A stretch of DNA of 35,276 bases from positions 1 to 35,276 of IMG/VR virus record IMGVR_UViG_3300036981_000340; one strand, written 5' to 3'. A program made the translations under genes and the position numbers. Source of the stretch: a virus. Below, one piece after another: positions 20,206 to 28,436 of this stretch (position 1 is the first letter of the stretch; each line of letters opens with the position of its first letter). Under the pieces are notes generated by a model. That model searched no databases. It had not been told where the DNA came from and saw only the letters and a list, made by a program, of their open reading frames with translations.

Positions 20206-22644
20206 TTACATAGTAGCCAATTCTCTAGCAACAACTTTACCGTCAACCAAATTCAAATCCAATTGACCTGTGAAGTTTTCTATAATTTTGTCAGCGATAA
20301 TCATTTTAAGTTCATCATTGATTTTTCGTTGTAGTTGTCTAAATCCTTTTTCTGGTGTCACATCATTCACAAGATATTCTTTCACTTCGTTTGATACACT
20401 CAACAGAATTTCATGTTTGGCAGTTTGTGCAATCAAATTATTCAATTCCAAATCAAGGATTTGCAACATTGCAGTTTTATCTAAAGCGTTGAAATGGATT
20501 GTGTTGTCGATACGATTCAAAAATTCTATTCTAAATCTTTTGCCAATTTCTTTTTCAACTATTGCTTTGTCGTAGGTTGTTTCATGTTTGTTGAAACCTA
20601 ATTTTGATTGTAAGTCAACGCTTTGCTTTGTACCTATGTTTGAAGTCAAAATAATGATAGTGTTTTTAAAGTTGATAGTTTCACCTTTACTATCTGTCAA
20701 ACGACCTTCACCCATCACTTGAAGAAGTATGTCGAATAATTTATCATTTGCCTTTTCAATTTCGTCAAAAAGAATTACAGAAAAAGCATTACGTTTGATA
20801 GGTTCGGTCAAAAGACCACCATCACCATAACCAACGTATCCGTTTGGCGCACCAATCAGTTTTGCAACCTCGTGTTCTCTTGCATATTCACTACAATCAA
20901 ATCTCACAAGATATTTCTCATTTCCAAAGAGTGATTTACATAATTCTTTTGCCAATTGTGTTTTTCCAACACCCGAATATCCTACGAATAAAAAAGAACC
21001 AATTGGTTTTTCAATGTTATTCAATTGTAATTTATTGATTGTAAGTGTTCTGATTATTGAATCTATTGCGTTGTCTTGACCGATGATAGAAGATTGTAAT
21101 TTTTGCTTGATGCCAACAACGTTTAAGCCACCGTTACTGATAGGAATTTTTGTCACTTCTTCGACAACGTTTCTTACATCTTCAACAGTTAGTTCAATAC
21201 GTTTTTCTCGAACTTTATTGATTCGTTTTTGTTCTTTTTTTATGCGTCCTAAAACTCTGTCTTCCTGTTCTAAAACATATTCTGCCTTTTCATAACATTT
21301 TGTGCTAACGATTTTTGCTTTGATGTTCTCAACGTCTCTAAATTGTTTTTTCAAATTGGTCAACTCATTAGAAGTTGTGACTTGTAATTTCACCTTTGCT
21401 GCCACGTCATCCATCAAATCTATGGCTTTATCTGGAAGGCAACGGTAAGGGATATATTGTTCACTTAAATCAACACAGGCTTTCAAAACATCGTCAGAAA
21501 ATTCTACGTTGTGTGCAGATTCATATTTTCCCTTCAGTTTTCTCAAGATTTTCAAACAAGATTCTTTTGATGGTTCTTGGATTAAAACTTCGGAAAATCT
21601 TCGTTGCAATGCTTTATCATTTTCAAGATATTTTTTATATTCTGCCAAAGTAGTTGCGCCAATAATTTGAAATTTATTACTTGTGATATAAGGCTTTAGA
21701 ATATTTGCAAGGTCTGAAGAGCCTTCTGCGCTGCCAGTTCCGATAATGTTGTGAATTTCGTCAATGAAAAGTATGTTGTTCTTGGTTGCAGACAATTCTT
21801 TCAAGATGCCTTCCATTCTCTCTTCAAACATCCCTCGATATTTCGTTCCAGCAACTAAAGAGTTCATGTTTAAAGAATATATAGTTTTGTTTGAAATGTC
21901 TTGTGGACAGTCACCGCCCACTATATTACAAGCAAGTCCTTCAAGCATGTTGGTTTTACCAACACCTTCTCTTCCAATCAACATAATATTACTCTTTTTT
22001 GTACGGAGTAATATTCTATACATTTGATTCATTTCATATTCTCTACCAAAACAAAACTCTATTTCTTTTCGGAGAGCTGCTTTGTTTAGATTGGTGCAAT
22101 ACTTATCAATGAATTCCGTTTTTGTTTGTTGTGTATTGGTTTGATTGTTTGTTGCTGATGCGCTGATAGTGACATATTCTTGATATTCTTCAAGATTTTC
22201 TTGTAATTCTTCGTCAATTTCGTCTAATGTTTCCTTGAAAGTCACAGGTTCAATTGCTAAGTCTAAGAACATTAATGAAAGTTCGTTTGGAATTTTCATA
22301 ATCCCATGAAATACATCTTCAACAGATGCTTCATCTTTATCCTCATATTTCCATGTATTCTTTTGACCGTAATCAAGAATCGCTTGCAGAGTAAGATTTA
22401 TTTTTGGCTCAACACCCTTTTCGACTTCTTTGACACCTGTTACTCGAATCTCCATAACTTGGTCAACTAAAAATGGAATGTCAACATTCAAATCTTTCAA
22501 AACTTCAATGACCAAATTCGATTTAGAATCCGTTAAGATGGCATAAACCAAATGTGAAACACGAACTTCTATATCTTTGTCTTCTAATTTTGCATAGGCT
22601 GTTGCCTTTTTTATACATCTGTCGGTAAACTTATCGTATTTCAT
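20206..22644 (-). CDS. ClpC/ClpA-type AAA+ unfoldase
   Basis: 812 residues, full length for ClpC. Clp N-like helical domain (about 1-145), then D1 AAA+ with Walker A GREGVGKT (224-231), pore loop GTKYRG (266-271), Walker B ILFIDE (291-296) and LQRRF arginine finger (346-350). A short coiled middle domain (about 425-480) is ClpC-like rather than the long ClpB type. D2 has Walker A GYSGVGKT (555-562), pore GYVGYGDGG (602-610), Walker B VILFDE (623-628) and sensor TSN. A KLGFN tripeptide-type loop (681-685) sits where ClpC/ClpA/ClpX dock on ClpP. No ClpP gene is in view, so host ClpP could be the partner; alternatively it acts alone in remodelling phage proteins. Function call firm, role in infection unknown. 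Confidence 0.92.
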   Translation of the reverse strand: MKYDKFTDRCIKKATAYAKLEDKDIEVRVSHLVYAILTDSKSNLVIEVLKDLNVDIPFLVDQVMEIRVTGVKEVEKGVEPKINLTLQAILDYGQKNTWKYEDKDEASVEDVFHGIMKIPNELSLMFLDLAIEPVTFKETLDEIDEELQENLEEYQEYVTISASATNNQTNTQQTKTEFIDKYCTNLNKAALRKEIEFCFGREYEMNQMYRILLRTKKSNIMLIGREGVGKTNMLEGLACNIVGGDCPQDISNKTIYSLNMNSLVAGTKYRGMFEERMEGILKELSATKNNILFIDEIHNIIGTGSAEGSSDLANILKPYITSNKFQIIGATTLAEYKKYLENDKALQRRFSEVLIQEPSKESCLKILRKLKGKYESAHNVEFSDDVLKACVDLSEQYIPYRCLPDKAIDLMDDVAAKVKLQVTTSNELTNLKKQFRDVENIKAKIVSTKCYEKAEYVLEQEDRVLGRIKKEQKRINKVREKRIELTVEDVRNVVEEVTKIPISNGGLNVVGIKQKLQSSIIGQDNAIDSIIRTLTINKLQLNNIEKPIGSFLFVGYSGVGKTQLAKELCKSLFGNEKYLVRFDCSEYAREHEVAKLIGAPNGYVGYGDGGLLTEPIKRNAFSVILFDEIEKANDKLFDILLQVMGEGRLTDSKGETINFKNTIIILTSNIGTKQSVDLQSKLGFNKHETTYDKAIVEKEIGKRFRIEFLNRIDNTIHFNALDKTAMLQILDLELNNLIAQTAKHEILLSVSNEVKEYLVNDVTPEKGFRQLQRKINDELKMIIADKIIENFTGQLDLNLVDGKVVARELATM

Positions 22645-22735
22645 TTGTTTGTTGTTTTTAATAATGTTTGTTTAGCATAAAACAATATTCATGCCTTTGA
22701 CAATAAATAGATTTCAAGATTCGATTATTACTATC

Positions 22736-22743
22736 TATTTATA
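22736..22743 (+). promoter_or_regulatory. TATTTATA late-type box for 22797
   Basis: Exact TATTTATA followed by GAAAAAGGA, 53 nt before the ATG. The divergent Clp gene has only an imperfect leftward TATTTATT at 22702-22709. Confidence 0.5.
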
Positions 22744-22796
22744 GAAAAAGGACAATTTTTAAACCTCGTAACCTCGGTTGCGATAAAGTTCAAATT

Positions 22797-23099
22797 ATGT
22801 TATTACTAGAAGAAAAAATAGAAAATACAAGCACATGTTATTTTGATTCATCCAATGTGTTGGCTTGCAAATATTTAAGTGAATCGTCAGAAATGTTAAT
22901 CATTTTCAAAGGAGGTACACAGTATTTGTATAGTGATGTTTCAAATTACACATTCCAAAGATTAAAGGTTGCCCAAAGTCAAGGTGAAGTTTTCAATAGA
23001 CTTATTAAAAACAAATTCAAATGTGAAAAAGTTGCAAATTCTATGGATTTAACAGAATTAATTCTAATGATTGATAATTTAAAGAAATCTGTTCAATAG
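22797..23099 (+). CDS. KTSC-domain protein
   Basis: 100 residues. Residues about 17-72 match the KTSC pattern: SSNVLACKYL, a strand MLIIFKGGTQYLYSDVSNY, then a helix ending in AQSQGEVFNRLIK. KTSC domains are small beta-alpha modules widespread in bacteria and phages, sometimes next to RNA-related domains; their exact function is not settled. A single LLE at residues 3-5 is probably chance. Followed by the 27-bp repeats that lead into the next promoter. Confidence 0.82.
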   Translation: MLLLEEKIENTSTCYFDSSNVLACKYLSESSEMLIIFKGGTQYLYSDVSNYTFQRLKVAQSQGEVFNRLIKNKFKCEKVANSMDLTELILMIDNLKKSVQ

Positions 23100-23102
23100 A
23101 TT

Positions 23103-23171
23103 GTTCATATTTGGAACATTTTCAACATCGTTCATATTTGGAACAATGTGAACATCGTTCATATTTATATG
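23103..23171. repeat. 27-bp repeats running into a late-type box
   Basis: Two full units (23103-23129 and 23130-23156) start with GTTCATATTTGGAACA and end in AACATC; a third begins at 23157 with GTTCATATTTATATG and contains the TATTTATA box. GAAC/GTTC half-sites recur upstream of the boxes at 10609, 17811 and 18582, which suggests an activator-binding site. Confidence 0.65.
23162..23169 (+). promoter_or_regulatory. TATTTATA late-type box for 23190
   Basis: Exact TATTTATA followed by TGTAAATAA, 20 nt before the ATG, directly downstream of the 27-bp repeats. Confidence 0.65.
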
Positions 23172-23189
23172 TAAATAACAATTAGACTT

Positions 23190-23642
23190 ATGGCTTCAAT
23201 AAAACCTAATGAATTTCCGATTATTCCTACATTAGACGGGACAGAAGAGTTATATACGCAAACTGGTGGAACAAATGGTAAGTTCACAACAGCGCAAGTT
23301 GCTGCACTTTCAATAATAAACTATTCAATCACTCCAATAGAAACTGGACGTAAATGGATAGACGGTCAACCTGAATTAGAAGTTGTGCTTAATATTAGTG
23401 GACATGTGACTGGTAATAATTATAAACACGATTTGGGTGTTGCTACTTATATAAGTGTGGAAGGATACACATGGCAATCTGCTTCACCGTCAACTATATA
23501 TGCGTTAAATAGAAATGATTCAGCAGGAACTTTATCTAAATTCCAATATCTAAATTTAGATGCAAATAATATTAATACTATTAAAACAGACACAGGTTAT
23601 GATAGACTGTTATTTATAGTTAAATTCACAAAAGTGAAATAG
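23190..23642 (+). CDS. Tail/appendage-like virion protein
   Basis: 150 residues. The start MASIKPNEFPIIPTLDGTEE and TQTGGTNGKFTTAQVA resemble the N-terminal part of Bacteroidetes phage tail-fibre/appendage proteins, and TGRKWIDGQPELEVVLNISG resembles their recurrent GkWIDGKp-like receptor-side domain. Beta-rich, no signal peptide, no targeting motif. This short protein looks like a compact head-fibre or tail-tip decoration. Assignment rests on pattern memory and the late-type promoter. Confidence 0.6.
   Translation: MASIKPNEFPIIPTLDGTEELYTQTGGTNGKFTTAQVAALSIINYSITPIETGRKWIDGQPELEVVLNISGHVTGNNYKHDLGVATYISVEGYTWQSASPSTIYALNRNDSAGTLSKFQYLNLDANNINTIKTDTGYDRLLFIVKFTKVK
23611..23618 (+). promoter_or_regulatory. 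TATTTATA box inside the end of the preceding gene, for 23647
   Basis: Exact TATTTATA followed by GTTAAATTC, 28 nt before the ATG at 23647, overlapping codons of the 23190-23642 gene. Confidence 0.45.
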
Positions 23643-23646
23643 ATAA

Positions 23647-24681
23647 ATGAAAATAATATTAAGCGAAACGGCATATAATCAACTGCTTGGCAAACCAATT
23701 TTGCCGATTGATAAACAGAACATTCAAGAGAAATTCAATTTCACATCTTTTGAAGTGCAAGACACGTTAAATCCAGATGTTTTTGATGTTAAAAACCACA
23801 TGATTAAAGATGTTCGTAAGAAATTACTACAAATTGGCAAAGATTTTTATGATTTTCTTGGAATAGGATATGTTGACTTAAAAGATATTATCCTCACTGG
23901 TTCAATGGCAAACTATAATTGGTCTGCTTATTCAGATGTTGATTTACACGTGATTTTAGAATATAATCAAATATCTAAAAATAGTGATTTAGTTGACGAA
24001 TTTACATGGACAAAAAAGGAATTATGGAATGAGGAACACAATATCAAGATAAAAGATTATGATGTTGAAATGTATGTTCAAGATACAAAGGACAATTTGA
24101 TTGCAGGTGGAGTATATTCAGTTCTTTACGATAAATGGTTAAAATTGCCCAAGAAAGAACAGATGAATTTTAACCAAAATGCTGTCAGTAAACTAGTTGA
24201 CAATATTGAAGCAAAAATTGATGCGTTGATAAAAAGATATTTGATGGGCGATTGTTATGGATTAACGTCAGATATTGATAACATTAAGGCAGCAATTTCT
24301 AAAATGCGCAAGCAGGGTTTGGCTAACGGTGGTGAATTTTCACGTGAAAATCTGGCATTCAAAGCGTTAAGACGTATGGACTTGTTGGATAAGTTGGATG
24401 ACATGAAAAATCAATTGTATGACGACAGTTTATCAGTTGAAAAATCAAGAGGTGAGAAATTAGCATCTGGTGAAATTCAAAGAAATAGAAAACAAAGTAA
24501 ACTTGAAGATGAAGATGAAGCTGAAACAGGAGATGGAAAGGGTCGTTGGATGGTCAACGGAAGACGTTTCAAATCCTTACGAATTGCAGAAAAAGTCTTA
24601 GGGATTCCAAGGGCAACAATCCAATGGAGAATGAATAGCGACAACCCAGAATACAATGGTTACAAACAAATGGACGTATGA
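23647..24681 (+). CDS. Nucleotidyltransferase with targeting-like N-terminus and NUMOD-like tail
   Basis: 344 residues. Residues 1-7 (MKIILSE) and NQLL are the shared motif. ILTGSMANYNWSAYSDVDLH (about 82-101) has the polymerase-beta superfamily signature, Gly85-Ser86 and Asp97-x-Asp99, and KDYDVEMYVQD (about 136-146) supplies a likely third acidic residue. This matches a nucleotidyltransferase family seen in large T4-like phages, including GVYSVLYDKW. Residues about 297-344 (WMVNGRRFKSLRIAEKVLGI, then WRMNSDNPEYNGYK) resemble a NUMOD-type DNA-binding helix-turn-helix usually found with homing endonucleases. Substrate unknown. Combination is unusual. Confidence 0.8.
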   Translation: MKIILSETAYNQLLGKPILPIDKQNIQEKFNFTSFEVQDTLNPDVFDVKNHMIKDVRKKLLQIGKDFYDFLGIGYVDLKDIILTGSMANYNWSAYSDVDLHVILEYNQISKNSDLVDEFTWTKKELWNEEHNIKIKDYDVEMYVQDTKDNLIAGGVYSVLYDKWLKLPKKEQMNFNQNAVSKLVDNIEAKIDALIKRYLMGDCYGLTSDIDNIKAAISKMRKQGLANGGEFSRENLAFKALRRMDLLDKLDDMKNQLYDDSLSVEKSRGEKLASGEIQRNRKQSKLEDEDEAETGDGKGRWMVNGRRFKSLRIAEKVLGIPRATIQWRMNSDNPEYNGYKQMDV

Positions 24682-24687
24682 TTCGAC

Positions 24688-24695
24688 TATTTATA
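24688..24695 (+). promoter_or_regulatory. TATTTATA late-type box for the 24726-29851 operon
   Basis: Exact TATTTATA followed by ACAAAAAGA, 30 nt before the ATG at 24726. Genes from 24726 to 29851 follow with gaps of 26 nt or fewer. Confidence 0.62.
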
Positions 24696-24725
24696 ACAAA
24701 AAGATAATCAATTAACACAATAAAT

Positions 24726-25175
24726 ATGTTTTCACTACCGATACCATTTATAGAACAAGGCACAGCAAAAACTTGGGATATTCAACAAGGATATGAATTA
24801 AATCCAAAGGAATGTTTATGTACAAGTACAGACACATCTGGAACTACTGTTGATTTTACAGCAGTGATAGCTAAACTTGATGACATTTTACTTCAAATAG
24901 AACAACAAAACGTAGATGTTGAACAAACAACGCTATTTGCGACAGGTAGTAGTTCAATTCCAGCAGGTGTTCAAAGTTACACGATTATCAATTTGGGTAT
25001 AGACCCGAATGACCCTCTGTCAGCAGCGAATGCAATGATAATTGATGGTTTGTCAATTAATACAAAAATAATGTCTTTTGGTAATTCAACAGACACAAAT
25101 CAAGTGTTAGTTAACCCTGTGACGTATGACGCTAATGGCAATACGTTGTTTATCACTTATAATACACCAATTTGA
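24726..25175 (+). CDS. Probable virion protein, 149 aa
   Basis: Starts MFSLPIPFIEQGTAKTWDIQ. A Thr/Ser-rich linker around residue 38, a short coiled coil (about 45-65, FTAVIAKLDDILLQIEQQNV), then a beta-rich domain (TTLFATGSSSIPAGVQSYTI). No targeting motif. First gene of the operon behind a late-type box; layout suits a tail or head decoration protein. No close family recognised. Confidence 0.6.
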   Translation: MFSLPIPFIEQGTAKTWDIQQGYELNPKECLCTSTDTSGTTVDFTAVIAKLDDILLQIEQQNVDVEQTTLFATGSSSIPAGVQSYTIINLGIDPNDPLSAANAMIIDGLSINTKIMSFGNSTDTNQVLVNPVTYDANGNTLFITYNTPI

Positions 25176-25181
25176 TAAAAC

Positions 25182-25616
25182 GTGAGAAAAACGTGTAATA
25201 CACCACAAGTCATCACCGAAACCATTCTATGTGCAAAGACTTGTACTGTAAAATGGAATGATGCGCCTGTTGCAAAATTCTCCTTTGACAATTATGTAAT
25301 ATCAGATGATTCACAGTATTTTGATTCAGAAAATTTAAGTCAACGTCAAATGAGATGGGCTTTGTATTGTGGGGATGCTTTGATTTATGAATTTGGTTTT
25401 GGAAATCATTCAGATAGTATCACAGAATTATCTAATGGTTCAACTTATAGTCAAATGAATTTGGGTCTTAACAATATTGACATTTTAAACTTCGTTGAAA
25501 GCATACCTAGTACAATAGTACCTTTAAAAACTAAGTTTCGTTTATATCTTGATGTGAAAGATGATAGCGGAATTGAAAGCGAAAATATATCCAACGTTTA
25601 CTATTTTACAATATAA
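25182..25616 (+). CDS. Probable virion protein, GTG start, 144 aa
   Basis: The only frame that fills the gap begins at GTG 25182, 6 nt after the previous stop; the first internal ATG (about 25350) would remove a third of the protein. Reads MRKTCNTPQVITETILCAKT; beta-rich throughout, with CNTPQ, CAKTC and YCGD Cys clusters in the first 70 residues. Ig-like or carbohydrate-binding folds are possible, but no motif is decisive. Confidence 0.55.
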   Translation: MRKTCNTPQVITETILCAKTCTVKWNDAPVAKFSFDNYVISDDSQYFDSENLSQRQMRWALYCGDALIYEFGFGNHSDSITELSNGSTYSQMNLGLNNIDILNFVESIPSTIVPLKTKFRLYLDVKDDSGIESENISNVYYFTI

Positions 25617-25621
25617 AAATT

Positions 25622-26938
25622 ATGAAAATATTACAAGGAAAAGATGCTCTTAATAAAGCTAATCATTTGATGGAAGCCTTAATACCATCAAATGTGAAGC
25701 ATAGTTTCAGCAACATAGAATCACAACACTTGGCACATGATGGCAAAATTTATGCTATTGTGAAAGAGAATGCTGACTTTGTTCTGAAAGTTGCCAATAA
25801 ACCAAATCCTAAAAATGCCGATGACTTTGACTACCTCAACGGACTTGGCAACAAAAATAAAAACGTCAAAAGAACTTACAGTGAAAGCGTTAGAATTTTA
25901 AATCTGATGGATGTTGAGTTCAAACGTATTTATGGTTCACGACTTATTGAAGCGTTTGTTGCTGATAAAGGGCAAATTGACGAAAAAACAGTTTTGAAAA
26001 TCAAAAATCCTAACCCTTCAACATCAACTGCATCTGAAATTCCAATGGGAAAAGATGAAATGTCTGCTGATGCTGTACCCGAAGCTCCTGCTGATGGGTC
26101 TGATGAATTTGACACAAATGATGCTAGTAATGGTGAAACCCTTGATAGTGGTGAAAATAGTTCAGAAAATCCAGATGATTATTCAGATGTTAATCCAGAT
26201 GATTTGGAAACTGACAACCCTGAAAAAATGATTCAAAAATTATCAGGAAAATTGGCTTACGAACTTAGAGATTTCGATGATTCAGACAAATATTCTAACG
26301 TTGCAAAATTCGCAATGTCTATGGCTACATCTGCACTCCAAACGGATAAAATGTCTGACTCTGATAAAAAATCTATTGAGAAGAAATTAACTGCCAAATT
26401 TGATGGTTCTGGTGATTCTGAAGACGGACAATCGGAAGATATACCGTCAGACAATGCAGAAGGTGGTGACGAACTTGACTTTGATAGTGAGCCAACAGAA
26501 GATGTGGGTCAAGACATGAATAAACAAGAATCGTTTAAAGTTAGTAAAGGTAAATTGCTTGAGATGTTTAAAAACATCAAACCAACGAAAAAAATAGTTA
26601 AAGAAAACATATTCTTTGAATTTGCCGATGAATTTGATTTTTATAATGAACCATCTGACGAATTAACAGAAGAAGATTTGGACTTAGATGTTGACGATAA
26701 TTTTGATGATGATTTTGATAGCTATAACCAATACGATGTACCACAAGAAAAAATTCTATTCGACATTGAAGAAGATATTTATTCAGAGCCAGTACGTTCA
26801 CCAAAAAATAAACAATATCAAACATCAATTGGTAATGTGAATGTCGGACGAATTGATGGTGATGATGACAGTCCGAGTGTGTCTGAATTTCAAACCAAAC
26901 AAACAACAAAAAGAAATCCTTTTAAATACATTAAATAA
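25622..26938 (+). CDS. Acidic structural/scaffold-type protein, 438 aa
   Basis: An L-M-E site at residues 16-18 (NHLMEALIPSN) fits the shared class. Residues about 35-110 (HDGKIYAIVKENADFVLKVA, DDFDYLNGLGNKNKNVKRTY) match a conserved segment (yaIvKEn... DFDYigGl.NK) I recall from uncharacterised proteins of large phages. Residues about 130-300 are acidic and low-complexity; a second basic helix FKVSKGKLLEMFKNIKPTKK (about 306-325) precedes a very acidic Asp/Glu tail. Could be a prohead-core or neck-associated protein; inference. 5 nt after the previous gene and 2 nt before the next. Confidence 0.65.
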   Translation: MKILQGKDALNKANHLMEALIPSNVKHSFSNIESQHLAHDGKIYAIVKENADFVLKVANKPNPKNADDFDYLNGLGNKNKNVKRTYSESVRILNLMDVEFKRIYGSRLIEAFVADKGQIDEKTVLKIKNPNPSTSTASEIPMGKDEMSADAVPEAPADGSDEFDTNDASNGETLDSGENSSENPDDYSDVNPDDLETDNPEKMIQKLSGKLAYELRDFDDSDKYSNVAKFAMSMATSALQTDKMSDSDKKSIEKKLTAKFDGSGDSEDGQSEDIPSDNAEGGDELDFDSEPTEDVGQDMNKQESFKVSKGKLLEMFKNIKPTKKIVKENIFFEFADEFDFYNEPSDELTEEDLDLDVDDNFDDDFDSYNQYDVPQEKILFDIEEDIYSEPVRSPKNKQYQTSIGNVNVGRIDGDDDSPSVSEFQTKQTTKRNPFKYIK

Positions 26939-26940
26939 AT

Positions 26941-27363
26941 ATGAAAACCAATAAAATGAATCCTTTACGCCAAATGATTGTTGAAGCAATCTTGAAAGAA
27001 GCAGCAACCAAAGAGAAAGAGAAAAAAACTTTCAATGAATTGGATAGAATGATTAGTGATGTGCGAAGCAAGTTGATAGATTTGAGTGATGCGTTTGTAA
27101 GTCATGGTTTGTCAGAAACATCTAAAGTTTTTCTTCAAATCGAAAAGATGAACCATATTCTTGCAGATTTAGACCCAGTTAAGGTTAAAATGAAAGAAAT
27201 GTTTGCACCAACACCAAATACCACACAAGGCGCAGAACAATTAGTAGGTGAAGGTGAAGACTTAAAAATGAATGCTGATGCTGACCGTAACATGGAAAAA
27301 AAAGCAACAGACATGTCAAAAAAATATCAAATGGACATTGAATTGACAGATGACCAACAATAG
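26941..27363 (+). CDS. Helical virion-associated protein, 140 aa
   Basis: Starts MKTNKMNPLRQMIVEAILKE with I-V-E (13-15) and L-K-E (18-20) candidate cleavage sites followed by Ala. The rest is nearly all helix: KTFNELDRMISDVRSKLIDL, SETSKVFLQIEKMNHILADL, and an acidic polar C-terminal segment. Size and helicity would suit a small prohead-core protein. Tightly packed in the operon. Confidence 0.65.
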   Translation: MKTNKMNPLRQMIVEAILKEAATKEKEKKTFNELDRMISDVRSKLIDLSDAFVSHGLSETSKVFLQIEKMNHILADLDPVKVKMKEMFAPTPNTTQGAEQLVGEGEDLKMNADADRNMEKKATDMSKKYQMDIELTDDQQ

Positions 27364-27369
27364 ATTCTT

Positions 27370-28410
27370 ATGACTAAAATCAAAATATTACTTGAAAATG
27401 CTTTGGTTCATAAGGAAAAAATTGAGCCAAACATTTTGAACGCTATCACAAATAAATCTCATTATTTGGCAGATAATTCTGCGTACCCTCAAATGATAGG
27501 TCGTGGAAATTTTTTGTTGGATTCTAGCAATAAGCATTTTAACAAGTGTCTTGGCAAGATTAAACGTTCTCACAATGCAACAGACATTACACCAGAGAAG
27601 TATTTTGAACTTAAAAAAACTATTGGTACAGTTCTATACAATATTACGAAGATTGAAGAAGAACATAAGACTGAATTAAATCAATTGGCTGAAACAATCA
27701 TTAGAAATTATTTCAATGTGCCAAATGATATTCAGTTTGAATTGTCTGATGATGGGTTTAACGTTGAACTTGGCGATGAAGTTTTGAAGGGGTTGGAAAC
27801 ACCACAACAACAAGTTCAATTTGACGACCATTCTTATATTGAAAACGCTAACAATCAAATTGATAGAAGTCGAACTAATTATGCTTTGATTTGTGGTGGT
27901 AGTAATCAAGCAATGGAACTGTTTAAAAGTTACGAAAACGCTTTAGATTCCATTGATTATCGTTTGTTTGACTTGTATCAGAAGTTTATTTCTTTCAATC
28001 ATTTCAACCTTTGGGTGACACCCGATGAAGTTTTATCCGATGAAGTTCAAAACAATAATGATTTTAAAATATATCAGAAGGGTGATGGTTATGTGATTGC
28101 AATTGAACCGAACAATTTTCTGATGACTTTGTATGAAATGTCTAAGGCTGTTTTGTCAATCCTTTTCCAAGAGAAATATGACAATTCTTATGTTGACTAT
28201 GAAAATCTATGGAATACCAGAATTGGAACGATTCTGTGGCAAGATTTTATAGAAAACATCAAACAACGCAAACATTTTCCATACATTGTTGATTCAATGA
28301 ACCAATTGAACGATTCTGACTACTTATATGTTATGAAAGAAGTGTTTGCAAAAACCAACCATGCAAAAGAGATGTTTGCTGATTTATGCGACTCATTTAA
28401 TTCAAAATAA
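27370..28410 (+). CDS. Conserved-type virion protein of unknown function, 346 aa
   Basis: The N-terminus MTKIKILLENALVHKEKIEP has an L-L-E site at residues 7-9. Helical region to about 120 with HYLADNSAYPQMIGRGN, an acidic part about 125-160, then a second globular region (YKSFNHFNLW-like, DGYVIAIEPNNFLMTLYEMS). Similar openings occur, as I recall, in structural-gene clusters of other uncultured large phages near the terminase. Exact role unknown. Confidence 0.65.
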   Translation: MTKIKILLENALVHKEKIEPNILNAITNKSHYLADNSAYPQMIGRGNFLLDSSNKHFNKCLGKIKRSHNATDITPEKYFELKKTIGTVLYNITKIEEEHKTELNQLAETIIRNYFNVPNDIQFELSDDGFNVELGDEVLKGLETPQQQVQFDDHSYIENANNQIDRSRTNYALICGGSNQAMELFKSYENALDSIDYRLFDLYQKFISFNHFNLWVTPDEVLSDEVQNNNDFKIYQKGDGYVIAIEPNNFLMTLYEMSKAVLSILFQEKYDNSYVDYENLWNTRIGTILWQDFIENIKQRKHFPYIVDSMNQLNDSDYLYVMKEVFAKTNHAKEMFADLCDSFNSK

Positions 28411-28436
28411 CTAATCTGATATATAATTAATCAAAC

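Noticed and set aside
23103-23171. CRISPR array
   Set aside because: The 27-bp units are directly tandem with no unique spacers, and no cas genes are present; better explained as binding sites upstream of a promoter.
24535-24681. Independent homing endonuclease gene
   Set aside because: Only a NUMOD-like DNA-binding segment is present, in frame with the nucleotidyltransferase; no nuclease motif (GIY-YIG, HNH, LAGLIDADG).
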